Below, in pieces: positions 27,310 to 38,807 of a DNA stretch of 64,000 bases. The stretch covers positions 1 to 64,000 of the forward strand of contig NZ_JAFCLG010000001.1 in assembly GCF_018129685.1 (NCBI RefSeq), written 5' to 3'. The position numbers and the translations under genes were made by a program. Below the pieces are notes generated by a model. It searched no databases. It was given only the letters and a program-made list of their open reading frames with translations, and had not been told where the DNA came from. Position 1 is the first letter of the stretch, and each line of letters opens with the position of its first letter. This DNA is from Bradyrhizobium manausense (GTDB lineage Bacteria > Pseudomonadota > Alphaproteobacteria > Rhizobiales > Xanthobacteraceae).

Positions 27310-27470
27310 GTCCCAATGTTTCTGGTCGGCAGTGTCATCGGTTCCATTTGCAGCCGGCATTGCCGGCACGTCAACAGCGTCCGGGACATGTTCGATCTGC
27401 TTGCGGACGACAGCCTGGTTCGCCTGGTCTGCGGCCTTCCGCTCGTCATGAATGCACGCCATAATAGCGC

Positions 27471-28730
27471 ATGCAAACAACCTCCCGCCTCGCGCTGATG
27501 AACTGGCTGGCCGGCCAGGGGCTCACCGGCCTTCCCGAACCCGAACTGCTCCGTGGATTCTGCGAGCGCTGCCGCGCCCAGGGGCTGGAACTCTCGCGCG
27601 GGCTCGTCGTCATCGACACGCTGCATCCGATCTACGAGGGCCGTGCCTTCCGCTGGAGCGATACGCCGACCAACGAGAGCGACGTTCTCGAATACGGCTC
27701 GACGGCGGAGGGCGACGCCGCCAAGAATTGGCGCCGCTCGGTGTTCTATCATCTGCTCGAGCATGGGCAGGACGAGATGGTGCTCGACCTTGCCGATGCG
27801 CCCTCGCTGGATTTCTCGCAGATCGGCGATCTCGCCGAAGACGGTCACCGCCATTTCCTGGCGTTCGTGCACCGCTTCGGCGAGACCGGCGCGCTCGGGC
27901 AGATGGACTGCCTCTACTCCTACTGGACGACGCGCCGTGACGACGGCTTTGCGGAAGCCGAGCTCGCCGCGCTGCGCGATCTCGTGCCTGTGCTGGGGCT
28001 TGCGATCAAATCGGCGCAGCAGGTCGACATCGTTCGGACGCTGGGACGGGTCTATCTCGGGCGCGATGCGTCAGAGCAGGTGCTGCGCGGGCGCATTTCG
28101 CGCGGCGTCACCGAGCGTATCAACGCCGTGCTCTGGTATTCGGATCTGCGCGGCTCGACCGGGATCAGCGAGAGCATCGGCCCCGACGAGATCATCCCGT
28201 TCCTGAACGACTATGCCCAGGCCGTGATCGATGCGATCCACGATGCCGGCGGCGACGTGCTGAAGCTGATCGGCGACGGGGTGCTCGGGATGTTCTGGGG
28301 TGAGGACATGGCCGATGCGCGGCGGGCGGCGCTGCGGGCCGAGCACCTGTTCCGCAAGAATGTCGCGGCGCTGAATGCACGCCGAGCGGCGGAGGGCCGC
28401 CCGATCACGTCGGCCTATATCGGCCTGCATGTCGGCGAGGTCTTTTACGGCAATATCGGCAGCGAGGACCGGCTCGATTTCACGGTGGTCGGGCCGACCG
28501 TGAACGAGGTCAGTCGCATCGCCTCGATGAGCCGCTCGGTCGATCGCGAGCTGCTGGCCTCAGCGGAATTCTACAAGGGCCTCGATGCCGCCGGTCGCCG
28601 CTATCTCGTCTCCACCGGCCGCTACGCGCTCCGTGGCATCGGCCGCGCGCAGGATCTCTACACGCTCGATCCCGAGGTCGATTCGAGCGAGCCCGTTACC
28701 GGCAGCTACGAACGCTATCTGGCGAACTAG
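27471..28730 (+). CDS. Class III adenylate/guanylate cyclase with N-terminal domain of unknown type
   Basis: The C-terminal half (about 212-395) is a class III cyclase domain: metal-binding Asp225 in WYSDLRGST, Asp269 in KLIGDGVLGMF with Lys265 as likely purine-specifying residue, and the region GNIGSEDRLDFTVVGPTVNE. The Lys favours ATP as substrate. The N-terminal 200 residues are soluble and not a domain I can name; they may sense a ligand. Start ATG 27471 is chosen because no upstream start exists. It ends overlapping the convergent MFS gene by 4 bases. Confidence 0.9.
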   Translation: MQTTSRLALMNWLAGQGLTGLPEPELLRGFCERCRAQGLELSRGLVVIDTLHPIYEGRAFRWSDTPTNESDVLEYGSTAEGDAAKNWRRSVFYHLLEHGQDEMVLDLADAPSLDFSQIGDLAEDGHRHFLAFVHRFGETGALGQMDCLYSYWTTRRDDGFAEAELAALRDLVPVLGLAIKSAQQVDIVRTLGRVYLGRDASEQVLRGRISRGVTERINAVLWYSDLRGSTGISESIGPDEIIPFLNDYAQAVIDAIHDAGGDVLKLIGDGVLGMFWGEDMADARRAALRAEHLFRKNVAALNARRAAEGRPITSAYIGLHVGEVFYGNIGSEDRLDFTVVGPTVNEVSRIASMSRSVDRELLASAEFYKGLDAAGRRYLVSTGRYALRGIGRAQDLYTLDPEVDSSEPVTGSYERYLAN

Positions 28731-29971
28731 CACCGTACCGCCACCTCGTCCCCCACCATGGCCGGCTGCCGATCCAGCGCGACCGCGGGTGAGAGCCAGA
28801 TCGCCAGCGCCTGCACGCCGAATACGGCCGCCGCAAGATAGAGGCAGGCTTCTGCGCTCCAGAACCCACCGACGATCGCGCCCAGCGCCGAGCCGAGCGG
28901 ACGGGCGCCATAGCTCATGATGTTGATCGCGGAGACGCGGCCGAGCAAACGCGGTGGCGTCACCGACTGCCGCAAGGTCGTGGTCGAGATCACCCACAGG
29001 ATCGGTCCGACGCCGAGCAGAAAGAAGCTGAGGCCCGCGAGCCACGGCGAGGGCACCAGCACCGTCAGCGCCATCACCACGGCAGCGACGAAACCGGTGA
29101 CAGGGCCGAGCCCGACAACGGTGCCAAATGCGATGCGCTTCATCACGCGCGTGGCAAACAGTGCGCCGATCACCATGCCGATGCCGTACATCGTCAGCAC
29201 AATGCCGACGCCGGCAGCGGTCAGGCCAAGATGGCGTACCGCGTAGGGCACGAATACCGCGATCTGCAGGAACCAGCCGGTGTTGAAGATGAACTGGGTG
29301 ATGAACACGGGCCGCAGCAGCGCGTGGTGGAAGACGAAGCCTGCACCTTCACGGATGTCCTGGAACGGATGGCGGCGCGGGACCGGCGCGCGCGCCGGCT
29401 CGTAAAGGCCGGAGAGGAGCACCACGGCGAGCGCCGAGAGCGCTGCGGCGAAGCCGAAGGCCGGGCTCGCGCCCCACCAGCCCACCAGCGCGCCGCCAAG
29501 CGCGGGGCCGCTCGCGAAGGCGACGGTGCGGGCAAGCTCGATGCGGGCGTTCGCCGCAGGCAGCAATTCTGGGCTCACCAGCGAGGGCACCAGGGCCGGC
29601 GCAGCAACACTGTAGACGACGGTGCCGCAGACTGCGGCAAAGCCGAGCAGCGCCAGCAGCGGCAGGTTGAGCGCGCCGAGCGCGAGCAGGAGCACAATCG
29701 CAGCAAGCGCCACCGTCCGTAGCGCCTCCGCGCCTGCCATCAGCGAGCGGCGGGAGATGCGGTCGGCGAGCAGCCCGGCCGGAATGGCGAACAGCACGAA
29801 GGGCATCGTGAGGGCGGTCTGAAGCAGACCGGTCCGGCCTTCCGCCACGCCCAGCGTCAGCACCGCAACGATGGGCGCCGCGGCCAGCGCGATCTGCTCG
29901 GCGGACTGCGCCGCCAGGTTTGACCAGGCCAGTCGATTGAAGGTGTCGGGGAGGCGTGGCGGATTTGACAT
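28727..29971 (-). CDS. MFS transporter (MFS_3/EntS-like)
   Basis: A 414-residue transporter with twelve predicted helices. The N-terminus FNRLAWSNLAAQSAEQIALAAAPIVA and the cytoplasmic PAGLLADRISRRSLM loop resemble the MFS_3 group that includes the enterobactin exporter EntS. Substrate not determinable. It is divergent from mntH with 176 bases between the starts, and it ends convergently with the cyclase gene. Confidence 0.85.
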   Translation of the reverse strand: MSNPPRLPDTFNRLAWSNLAAQSAEQIALAAAPIVAVLTLGVAEGRTGLLQTALTMPFVLFAIPAGLLADRISRRSLMAGAEALRTVALAAIVLLLALGALNLPLLALLGFAAVCGTVVYSVAAPALVPSLVSPELLPAANARIELARTVAFASGPALGGALVGWWGASPAFGFAAALSALAVVLLSGLYEPARAPVPRRHPFQDIREGAGFVFHHALLRPVFITQFIFNTGWFLQIAVFVPYAVRHLGLTAAGVGIVLTMYGIGMVIGALFATRVMKRIAFGTVVGLGPVTGFVAAVVMALTVLVPSPWLAGLSFFLLGVGPILWVISTTTLRQSVTPPRLLGRVSAINIMSYGARPLGSALGAIVGGFWSAEACLYLAAAVFGVQALAIWLSPAVALDRQPAMVGDEVAVRC

Positions 29972-30103
29972 GGCGCATTTCCTGCAAAATGCAAAATCGG
30001 ATGGCCGTCACTCTTCGCGCCCCGGCACGGCCAAACCCACCCGCTTTCCGACAGGAACGGGCAAAATTGGCCGATCTCGGGAACGGATGTGGCTAGATGC
30101 AGT

Positions 30104-30119
30104 TGCAAATGAGTTGCAA
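30104..30119. promoter_or_regulatory. Putative Mur (Fur-family Mn regulator) box
   Basis: TGCAAATGAGTTGCAA is a 16-base near-palindrome 29 bases before the mntH start. It has the TGCAAATnnnTTGCAA form known for Mur-responsive sequences of rhizobial Mn transporters, and mntH of B. japonicum is known to be Mur-controlled. A weaker similar stretch (TGCAAAATGCAAAA) is near 29984 by the divergent MFS gene. Confidence 0.75.
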
Positions 30120-30147
30120 TAAAGCCTGACTTCGGTATTGTCCCCCC

Positions 30148-31512
30148 ATGGATGCCCGATCGCCCGATCCGAGCCAGGACCTGACGGAAGACGCTGCCGG
30201 CTGGCGCGTGGATGCGCCGACCACCAAAAGCCTCGCCGAAGTGAATGCATCCGTCACCGTCCCCGCGGCCGGGGCTTGGTGGCGGCGGCTGCTGGCTTTT
30301 GTCGGCCCGGGCTACATGGTCTCGGTCGGCTACATGGACCCCGGCAACTGGGCGACCGACCTCGCCGGTGGATCGAGGTTTGGCTACACGCTGCTCTCGG
30401 TCATCCTGCTCTCAAATCTGATGGCGATCCTGCTGCAATCGCTGGCGGCGAGGCTCGGCATCGTCACCGACCGCGACCTGGCGCAGGCCTGCCGAGCCAC
30501 CTATTCCCCGGCCGTGAACGTCATGCTCTGGCTGGCTTGCGAGGCGGCGATCATCGCCTGCGATCTTGCCGAGGTCATCGGCACCGCGATCGCGCTGAAA
30601 CTTCTGTTCGGCATACCCCTGGTCGGCGGCGCGCTGATCGCAGCCCTTGATGTGTTCCTGCTGCTCGTCCTGATGAACCGCGGCTTCCGCTTCCTCGAAG
30701 CCTTCGTCATGGCGCTGCTTGCGGTGATCGCGGTCTGCTTTGCGGTCCAGATCGTGGCCGCGGCGCCCCCGGTCGCGGACGTCCTGCGCGGGTTCATGCC
30801 GAAGAGCGCGATCATCACCAACCCCGAGATGCTCTACATCGCGATCGGGATCATCGGCGCGACCGTGATGCCGCATAATCTCTACCTGCACTCCTCGATC
30901 GTGCAGACGCGCGCCTATGCGCGCAACGACGAGGGGCGTCGCGAAGCGATCAAATGGGCGACGACGGACTCGACCGTAGCGTTGATGCTGGCGCTGTTCG
31001 TCAACGCCGCGATCCTCGTCGTGGCGGCCGCGACCTTCCACACGAGCGGCCATTCCGACGTTGCCGAGATCAGCCAGGCGTTCGAGTTGTTGTCACCGCT
31101 GCTTGGTCTGGGCATCGCCTCGACACTGTTCGCAGTCGCGCTGCTTGCTTCGGGTCTCAATTCAACCGTCACCGCGACGCTGGCCGGCCAGATCGTGATG
31201 GAAGGTTTTCTCGATTTGCGGTTGCCGAGCTGGGCGCGCCGCCTGCTCACGCGCGGCATCGCCATCGTTCCGGTGATCGTGGTCACGGCGATCTATGGCG
31301 AGCGCGGCACCGCGGATCTTTTGGTGTTCAGCCAGGTCGTGCTGTCGATGCAGCTTCCGTTTGCCGTCATCCCGCTGGTCCGTTTCGTCTCCGACCGGCG
31401 CAAGATGGGCCAGTTCGCGATACCCATGTCGGTTGCCGCGGTCGCGTGGATCGTCGCCGGCGTGATCGTGGTGCTGAATCTGAAGCTGCTGGCGGATATG
31501 CTGTTCGGGTGA
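30148..31512 (+). CDS. mntH: Nramp divalent metal (Mn2+) transporter
   Basis: Proton-coupled uptake of Mn(II), inner membrane, about eleven helices over 454 residues. The metal-binding motif MDPGNW (D64 to N67) in helix 1 and [10 protein letters not shown] in helix 6 are the Nramp hallmarks. The N-terminal 45 residues are a hydrophilic extension. Regulation by Mur through the box at 30104-30119 is predicted. It converges with the small gene at 31520, whose stop is 7 bases away. Confidence 0.95.
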   Translation: MDARSPDPSQDLTEDAAGWRVDAPTTKSLAEVNASVTVPAAGAWWRRLLAFVGPGYMVSVGYMDPGNWATDLAGGSRFGYTLLSVILLSNLMAILLQSLAARLGIVTDRDLAQACRATYSPAVNVMLWLACEAAIIACDLAEVIGTAIALKLLFGIPLVGGALIAALDVFLLLVLMNRGFRFLEAFVMALLAVIAVCFAVQIVAAAPPVADVLRGFMPKSAIITNPEMLYIAIGIIGATVMPHNLYLHSSIVQTRAYARNDEGRREAIKWATTDSTVALMLALFVNAAILVVAAATFHTSGHSDVAEISQAFELLSPLLGLGIASTLFAVALLASGLNSTVTATLAGQIVMEGFLDLRLPSWARRLLTRGIAIVPVIVVTAIYGERGTADLLVFSQVVLSMQLPFAVIPLVRFVSDRRKMGQFAIPMSVAAVAWIVAGVIVVLNLKLLADMLFG

Positions 31513-31519
31513 GGGCGCG

Positions 31520-31675
31520 CTAACGGGCGTTCGCCTCGTCCCTGTCGAACTTGAAGTCGGGTGGAAGGCGATCACGGAAAGCGCGCAACTGCTTCAGCGA
31601 CATAGCTCGCTCGTCTTGGCGAATGTCTACCGGCTTCATTTCGGTCGAGCGGCTCTCGCGCGGGCCTTCGTTCAT
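31520..31675 (-). CDS. Small conserved hypothetical protein
   Basis: A 51-residue hydrophilic product, rich in Arg, Asp and Glu (MNEGPRESRSTEMK start, RLPPDFKFDRDEANAR end). The ATG at 31675 lies 4 bases after the stop of the protein transferase gene, so co-transcription is likely. A start at 31705 is possible but overlaps that gene. No family recognised. Confidence 0.55.
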   Translation of the reverse strand: MNEGPRESRSTEMKPVDIRQDERAMSLKQLRAFRDRLPPDFKFDRDEANAR

Positions 31676-31679
31676 TAGA

Positions 31680-32456
31680 TCAATCCTGCGGCTCGGACGT
31701 CGCATCGCCCTGCGCGTCGATGCGCAGCCAGCCTGAGGGCGCGAGGCGCTGCTGCGGCAGGAAGCGGGCCTTGTAGTCCATCTTCTTCGAGCCCTCGATC
31801 CAATAGCCGAGATAGACGTAAGGCAGGCCTTGCCGGCGGGCGCGCGCGATGTGGTCGAGGATCATGAAGGTGCCCATGGAGCGGGAGACCTGGCTCGGCT
31901 CGAAGAACGAATAGACCATCGACAGACCATCGCTGAGGACGTCGGTCAGCGCCACCGCGATCAGTTCGTCGCCGCGGCCGGTGAGGCCGCTATCGGGCCC
32001 GCGCTTGCGGTACTCGATGATGCGGGTCTCGACATGGCTGTCCTCGACCATCATGGCGTAGTCGAGCACCGTCATGTCGGCCATGCCGCCATGACGGTGG
32101 CGCGCGTCGAGATAGGCGCGGAACACCGAATATTGCTCCGACGTCGGCACCGCGCTGCGCTGCTCGCCGATAATGTCGGCGTTGCGCGCCATCACCTTGC
32201 GGAAGTTGCGCGAGGGGCGGAACTCGTTGGCGACGACCCGGACCGAGACGCAGGACCGGCACTGGTCGCAGGCGGGACGGTAGGCGATCGACTGGCTACG
32301 GCGGAAGCCGCCATGGGTCAGGAGGTCGTTGAGGTCGCCGGCGCGTTCACCCACGAGGTGCGTGAACACCTTGCGCTCATGCCGGCCCGGCAGATACGGG
32401 CACGGGGAGGGCGCCGTGAGGTAAAATTGGGGGGTGTCGCGCGAGTGCTGGGTCAA
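31680..32456 (-). CDS. bpt: Aminoacyl-tRNA--protein transferase (Bpt/Ate)
   Basis: Adds Leu or Arg from tRNA to the N-terminus of proteins, marking them for N-degron degradation. The 258-residue protein starts with the [10 protein letters not shown] segment and has the cysteine cluster [14 protein letters not shown], then [17 protein letters not shown] near the end; these place it in the bacterial Bpt family, which mainly leucylates N-terminal Asp and Glu. Start at the ATG 32456. It is followed by a small gene on the same strand. Confidence 0.95.
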   Translation of the reverse strand: MTQHSRDTPQFYLTAPSPCPYLPGRHERKVFTHLVGERAGDLNDLLTHGGFRRSQSIAYRPACDQCRSCVSVRVVANEFRPSRNFRKVMARNADIIGEQRSAVPTSEQYSVFRAYLDARHRHGGMADMTVLDYAMMVEDSHVETRIIEYRKRGPDSGLTGRGDELIAVALTDVLSDGLSMVYSFFEPSQVSRSMGTFMILDHIARARRQGLPYVYLGYWIEGSKKMDYKARFLPQQRLAPSGWLRIDAQGDATSEPQD

Positions 32457-32575
32457 GGGACGTCGTGGGCCTCCGAAGGGGGTATCAGCATCGCGCTACG
32501 AAAGCTCCCGGTCAATCGGTCCGCTCGGCTGCTCAGATCAGCCAGTCTAGCGGATCCGGGTTAGTAGGATCTTGC

Positions 32576-33115
32576 TCACCAGGTTCTGGCTGACTGAGGG
32601 ACGGGCGCGCGTACGGAATTGTTGATCACGACCGTTCCCAGCACGAAATCGTGCAGCAGGCGCCGGCGGCCGTTGAACAGCCCGACCAGCACCACGAAGG
32701 GCGACAGGAACGACACCGTCACCCAGAACAGCACTGCATGGGTGGCGCCGAGGACGAAGTAGCCGGGCGCGCCGTACCAGGTGCGCAGCTCCAGATCCAT
32801 GATCCGCATCCCGATCGTCGCCGACGAGGGCCCGCCGATGCAGGCGCCGTAATAGACGATGGCCCAGATCACGGAGGCCGGCCAGGCAAGCCAGAACAGC
32901 GCCCAGCCGATGCCGAGCGTCACCACGCCAAACACCGCAATAAAGATGTAGCCCAGGATGACGGGCACGGAGATCACGACCATGTCGATCAGGAATGCGA
33001 ACGCGCGACGGGTTGCGACGCCGCGGAACAGCTCCGGATGCAGATAGGGATCATAGGCGTGCGGCTGGGCGCCGCCGTCATTGCGCCAGGCATTGCCTTG
33101 GTCCGAATAAGACAT
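32576..33115 (-). CDS. RDD family membrane protein
   Basis: A 179-residue protein with a hydrophilic N-terminus (about 1-43), then RRAFAFLIDM (the R-x-x-A-F-x-x-D form of the RDD signature) and four predicted helices. Function of most RDD proteins is unknown. The ATG at 33115 has a GGAGGA ribosome site. It lies 163 bases downstream of hemB on the same strand. Confidence 0.85.
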   Translation of the reverse strand: MSYSDQGNAWRNDGGAQPHAYDPYLHPELFRGVATRRAFAFLIDMVVISVPVILGYIFIAVFGVVTLGIGWALFWLAWPASVIWAIVYYGACIGGPSSATIGMRIMDLELRTWYGAPGYFVLGATHAVLFWVTVSFLSPFVVLVGLFNGRRRLLHDFVLGTVVINNSVRAPVPQSARTW

Positions 33116-33278
33116 CGTTCCGTCCTCCGCCGGGAAAACTCCCGTGGCAGGACATGGGAACAGGCTCTTCCCCTGCCAAGGGCGCAGCAGGATTAACAAG
33201 CCGAAATATTCCGGCGATTCGGGGGCGGGGGGTGGTTGCCGGCTTTCGCCAGAACGACATTGAGGATGCAGCGCGAAC

Positions 33279-35143
<1,865 letters not shown>

Positions 35144-35498
35144 ACCAGAATGTTGCGCTTGGTTGACCGCTGGTTTCGCAAAATTTGAGGTAACTTTTCA
35201 TTGACCTGGCGATTCCAGCCACAGCTCTTACGCGCGCGTTTCGAAACGGGCCGGGGCTGTTCTGGAATGTGACAGAAGGTGCGGACGGAGGGTGAACAGG
35301 ACCTTGCAACGGTCAACAGAGGGTTGCGAAAAGTCCTTGTGGCACAGGCTTAATACGCAATTCACTCTCTTAAATTCATGATCTCTTTATTGTCTTGTTT
35401 AAGCCGATCTTCAAACCGCCCCCTTAAGTTGGACCTATCAGACGGAACACAAGTTGCGTCGAATAAGTGTCGATAAAAACGACAACAGGGGAAGTGTC
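35144..35498. other. Upstream region of ldtR
   Basis: This stretch is AT-richer than its surroundings from about 35340 and must contain the ldtR promoter. No open frame with protein features was seen. An imperfect inverted repeat around CCAGCCACAGC and GGGGCTGTTCTGG lies at 35215-35263. Confidence 0.5.
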
Positions 35499-36017
35499 AT
35501 GATGAAAGCCGTCGCAACTGCGGCAGATACCGCAGAGCGCGTTTCGGGCCCGCAGGGTTCGGTGCAGTCGCTCTATCTGGAAGCATTGACTCTTGTGGAG
35601 CGGCTGCATCGTCGTCTCCTCGACGTGATCAAGGACGAGTTCGATCGTCGTGGCCGCGCCGACATCAATTCCGTGCAGGCGCTCCTGCTCTATAACATCG
35701 GCGACAAGGAGCTGACCGCGGGCGAGCTGCGCACGCGCGGTTACTATCTCGGCTCCAACGTCTCCTACAATCTGAAGAAGCTCGTCGAGCTCGGCTTCCT
35801 CGATCATCAGCGCTCGCGCGTTGACCGCCGCTCGGTGCGCATCCGCCTGACCCCGCAGGGCCAGGAAGTCCGCCGCATCGTCGACAGCCTCTACCAGAAG
35901 CACGTCAAGACGGTGGAGCAGGTCGGTGGCATCTCGGGCGAGGAGTTCTCGACCCTCAACAAGTCGCTGCACCGCCTCGAGCGGTTCTGGACCGACCAGA
36001 TCCTGTATCGCCTCTGA
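35499..36017 (+). CDS. ldtR: MarR-type winged-helix regulator LdtR
   Basis: A 172-residue winged-helix protein. The core DINSVQALLLYNIGDKELTAGELRTRGYY is the HTH and RSRVDRRSVRIRLTPQGQEV the wing. The family member LdtR controls an L,D-transpeptidase and stress genes in Liberibacter and Sinorhizobium. The ATG at 35499 is used because the frame upstream lacks features. A terminator follows at 36095. Confidence 0.88.
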   Translation: MMKAVATAADTAERVSGPQGSVQSLYLEALTLVERLHRRLLDVIKDEFDRRGRADINSVQALLLYNIGDKELTAGELRTRGYYLGSNVSYNLKKLVELGFLDHQRSRVDRRSVRIRLTPQGQEVRRIVDSLYQKHVKTVEQVGGISGEEFSTLNKSLHRLERFWTDQILYRL

Positions 36018-36094
36018 GTTTTCCGAGGGATTTGGCCAAGCCGGCCCGTAACAAGACCGGCAAGCCTGTCCCTGACGTGCCTGACTTCCCCAAG

Positions 36095-36131
36095 CGCGCC
36101 GGCCCGGCTTTGCCCGGACCGGTGCGTTTTT
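36095..36131 (+). terminator. Rho-independent terminator after ldtR
   Basis: CGCGCCGGCCCGG (36095-36107) pairs with CCGGACCGGTGCG (36114-36126) with two mismatches, followed by TTTTT. Confidence 0.7.
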
Positions 36132-36217
36132 GACGTCATTTTGCACGTACGAAAATCTGCCTGATCGGCGGAACCAGTTCCCTGCGTCGCGGTTACCTCT
36201 CCGGATCGGAGGATGCG

Positions 36218-36451
36218 ATGCTGGTCGAACGCGGGTTGCAGGCGATGAACGTCGAACTTGTCAGCGATTCCTATGCGATCGCCGCAAATTACCTCCGCCG
36301 CTCGGGCGCGATCCCCGACACGCTCGTGACCAATGAGCGCCTGCTCGAGATCATCGTCAAGCTGCTACAGCACGGCGAATTCAACAAGATCAGGCTGGCC
36401 AACAAGGCCATTGTCAGGTTCGAGGCGCAGTCCGGTGTCCGAGCTGCCTGA
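36218..36451 (+). CDS. Small conserved hypothetical protein
   Basis: A 77-residue protein, mainly helical, with no signal peptide (MLVERGLQAMNVELVSDSY start). The ATG at 36218 follows CGGAGGATGCG. No family is recognised. Its stop lies 37 bases before the next small gene, and the two look like an operon between ldtR and glyA. Confidence 0.7.
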   Translation: MLVERGLQAMNVELVSDSYAIAANYLRRSGAIPDTLVTNERLLEIIVKLLQHGEFNKIRLANKAIVRFEAQSGVRAA

Positions 36452-36488
36452 TCACCACTCCCAAAATCCCAGAGAACCAGAGGGTGCC

Positions 36489-36710
36489 ATGGAAGCCGCC
36501 ATTGACCGCATCATGCAGACCTATGACCTGCTCGCCAACCGCACGTCCGCGGCGAGCGCAGAGGCGCGGGCGAAGGTGACCAATTACCTCAACACCTTGA
36601 TGGAAGCCGGCGAGAAAGACGCCCACAGGTTGACCGTCTGCGGCCTGACCTATCTGCGTCAGCTCGATGGCAGCGTGGACCCGGTAAAGGCCGGGTTTAC
36701 CGGGCTGTAA
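36489..36710 (+). CDS. Small conserved hypothetical protein
   Basis: A 73-residue helical, soluble protein (MEAAIDRIMQTYDLLANRTS start). An in-frame GTG at 36436 is an alternative start that would overlap the upstream gene. No family is recognised. Base composition and codon use look like the neighbours. Confidence 0.65.
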   Translation: MEAAIDRIMQTYDLLANRTSAASAEARAKVTNYLNTLMEAGEKDAHRLTVCGLTYLRQLDGSVDPVKAGFTGL

Positions 36711-37010
36711 CCAAAGCGCCCTCGCTTGCCGACGGAGTTGGCAAGCTCTGCGGGGCCTGGGCAATTTAATTCCCCGGATTGCCGCCGGGCGGATCATTAA
36801 GTACCGGTCGGCAAATTCGGCGGGCGGTCCCGTAGGCTTGAGGGGCTGCAATTGCCTGCGATCCCACCATATCTTGCATAATTCCCGCGCCCGACCCGCA
36901 AATGCTTGGCCGGGGACGGGCGATGTGGTAGATGGCGCGTGCTTCCAACCGCCACACCAGACCCGCCCGCAGCCCGCCAAAAAGGCCGCGGCGGTGGAGA
37001 TATTCGCAAG
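36711..37010. other. Upstream region of glyA
   Basis: A 300-base gap containing a short inverted repeat GCTTGCC/GGCAAGC at 36725-36747 that has no T-run. I looked for a riboswitch before glyA and could not support one. No gene seen. Confidence 0.5.
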
Positions 37011-38309
37011 ATGACCTTCGCCAAAACAGCCTCTGCCCCCGATTCGTTTTTCACCGCCTCGCTCGAGCAGGCTGACCCGGAAATCGCCGCCGCCATCAAG
37101 GGCGAGCTCGGCCGGCAGCGCCATGAAGTCGAGCTGATCGCCTCCGAGAACATCGTCAGCCGGGCCGTGCTGGAAGCGCAGGGTTCGGTGATGACCAACA
37201 AATACGCGGAGGGTTATCCGGGCGCGCGCTACTACGGCGGTTGCGAGTGGGTCGACGTCGCCGAGAACCTCGCGATCGATCGCGCCAAGAAGCTGTTCGG
37301 CGCCAAATTCGCCAACGTTCAGCCGAACTCCGGCAGCCAGATGAACCAGGCCGTATTCCTGGCGCTGCTCCAGCCGGGCGACACCTTCATGGGCCTCGAC
37401 CTCGCAGCCGGCGGCCATCTCACCCACGGCTCGCCCGTCAACATGAGCGGCAAGTGGTTCAAGGCCGCGCACTACACCGTGCGCCGCGACGACCAGATCA
37501 TCGACATGGACGCGGTCCAGAAGCAGGCCGAAGAGGTCAAGCCGAAGCTGATCGTCGCCGGCGGCTCGGCCTATTCGCGCGCCTGGGATTTCAAGCGTTT
37601 CCGCGAGATCGCGGACAGCGTCGGCGCCTACCTGCTGGTCGATATGGCGCACTTTGCGGGCCTCGTTGCCGGCGGCGTGCATGCCTCGCCGGTGCCGCAT
37701 GCCCACGTCACCACGACCACGACTCACAAGTCGCTGCGTGGACCGCGCGGTGGCCTGATGCTGTGGAATGACGAAGCGCTGACCAAGAAGTTCAACTCGG
37801 CGATCTTCCCGGGGCTGCAGGGTGGCCCCTTGATGCATGTGATCGCGGCGAAGGCGGTCGCCTTTGGCGAAGCACTGCGTCCGGACTTCAAGGTCTATGC
37901 CAAGAACGTCGTCGAGAACGCCAAGGCGCTGGCCGAGGCGATGAAGAGCCACGGCTTCGACATTGTCTCGGGCGGCACCGACAACCATCTGATGCTGGTT
38001 GACCTGCGACCGAAGGGCCTAAAGGGCAATGCCTCGGAGAAGGCGCTGGTTCGCGCCGCCATCACCTGCAACAAGAACGGCATTCCGTTCGACCCCGAGT
38101 CGCCGTTTGTCACCTCCGGTATTCGTCTCGGCACGCCGGCGGCGACGACCCGTGGCTTCGGCGTCGCCGAATTCCAGCAGGTCGGCGGCATGATCGCCGA
38201 GGTCCTCAACGCGATCGCGCAGTCCGACGACGGCAAGGCGCCGCTGGTCGAGGCCGCGATCAAGGAACGGGTCAAGGCGCTCACCGATCGCTTCCCGATC
38301 TATCAATAG
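37011..38309 (+). CDS. glyA: Serine hydroxymethyltransferase
   Basis: PLP enzyme that interconverts serine and glycine and loads one-carbon units on tetrahydrofolate. The 432-residue length is normal. The lysine forming the Schiff base is in [16 protein letters not shown] (K240); [10 protein letters not shown] and [15 protein letters not shown] are diagnostic. The ATG at 37011 is supported by the family N-terminus; frame upstream is noise. nrdR follows 15 bases downstream, a conserved glyA-nrdR-ribD order in alphaproteobacteria. Confidence 0.97.
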   Translation: MTFAKTASAPDSFFTASLEQADPEIAAAIKGELGRQRHEVELIASENIVSRAVLEAQGSVMTNKYAEGYPGARYYGGCEWVDVAENLAIDRAKKLFGAKFANVQPNSGSQMNQAVFLALLQPGDTFMGLDLAAGGHLTHGSPVNMSGKWFKAAHYTVRRDDQIIDMDAVQKQAEEVKPKLIVAGGSAYSRAWDFKRFREIADSVGAYLLVDMAHFAGLVAGGVHASPVPHAHVTTTTTHKSLRGPRGGLMLWNDEALTKKFNSAIFPGLQGGPLMHVIAAKAVAFGEALRPDFKVYAKNVVENAKALAEAMKSHGFDIVSGGTDNHLMLVDLRPKGLKGNASEKALVRAAITCNKNGIPFDPESPFVTSGIRLGTPAATTRGFGVAEFQQVGGMIAEVLNAIAQSDDGKAPLVEAAIKERVKALTDRFPIYQ

Positions 38310-38324
38310 AGCCAGGTTCAACGG

Positions 38325-38807
38325 ATGCGCTGCCCGAACTGCAACAGTCTCGATACGCAGGTAAAGGACTCGCGTCCGACCGAGGATTCATCCGTCATCC
38401 GCAGGCGGCGCGTGTGCGTCGCCTGCGAATTCCGTTTCACGACTTTCGAGCGCGTGCAGCTGCGCGAGCTCACGGTGATCAAGCGCAACGGTCGCCGCGT
38501 GCCGTTCGACCGCGACAAGCTGATGCGCTCGGTCTCGATCAGCTTGCGCAAGCGGCCGGTCGAGCCTGAGCGCGTCGAGAAGATGGTCTCCACCATCGTG
38601 CGCGAGCTCGAGACCGGGGGCGAAGCCGAGATTTCCTCCGAGGTGATCGGCGAGACCGTGATGGAGCATCTGCGCACGCTCGACGACGTCGCTTACGTGC
38701 GTTTCGCCTCCGTCTACCGCAATTTCCGCGAGGCCAAGGACTTCGCCGACGTGCTCGGCGAGCTCTCCGGCGAGGAGGAAGCGCGGCTCGCCGCGGTCCG
38801 CAAATGA
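38325..38807 (+). CDS. nrdR: Transcriptional repressor NrdR
   Basis: Zinc-finger/ATP-cone protein that represses ribonucleotide reductase genes when dATP is high. The 160-residue protein has the zinc ribbon Cys pairs MRCPNCNS (C3, C6) and VCVACEFRF (C31, C34), then the ATP-cone with [16 protein letters not shown]. Its stop overlaps the ribD start by 4 bp. Confidence 0.97.
   Translation: MRCPNCNSLDTQVKDSRPTEDSSVIRRRRVCVACEFRFTTFERVQLRELTVIKRNGRRVPFDRDKLMRSVSISLRKRPVEPERVEKMVSTIVRELETGGEAEISSEVIGETVMEHLRTLDDVAYVRFASVYRNFREAKDFADVLGELSGEEEARLAAVRK

Noticed and set aside
36711..37010. Possible riboswitch before glyA
   Set aside because: I found only a short stem without a conserved core, so no riboswitch class can be named.
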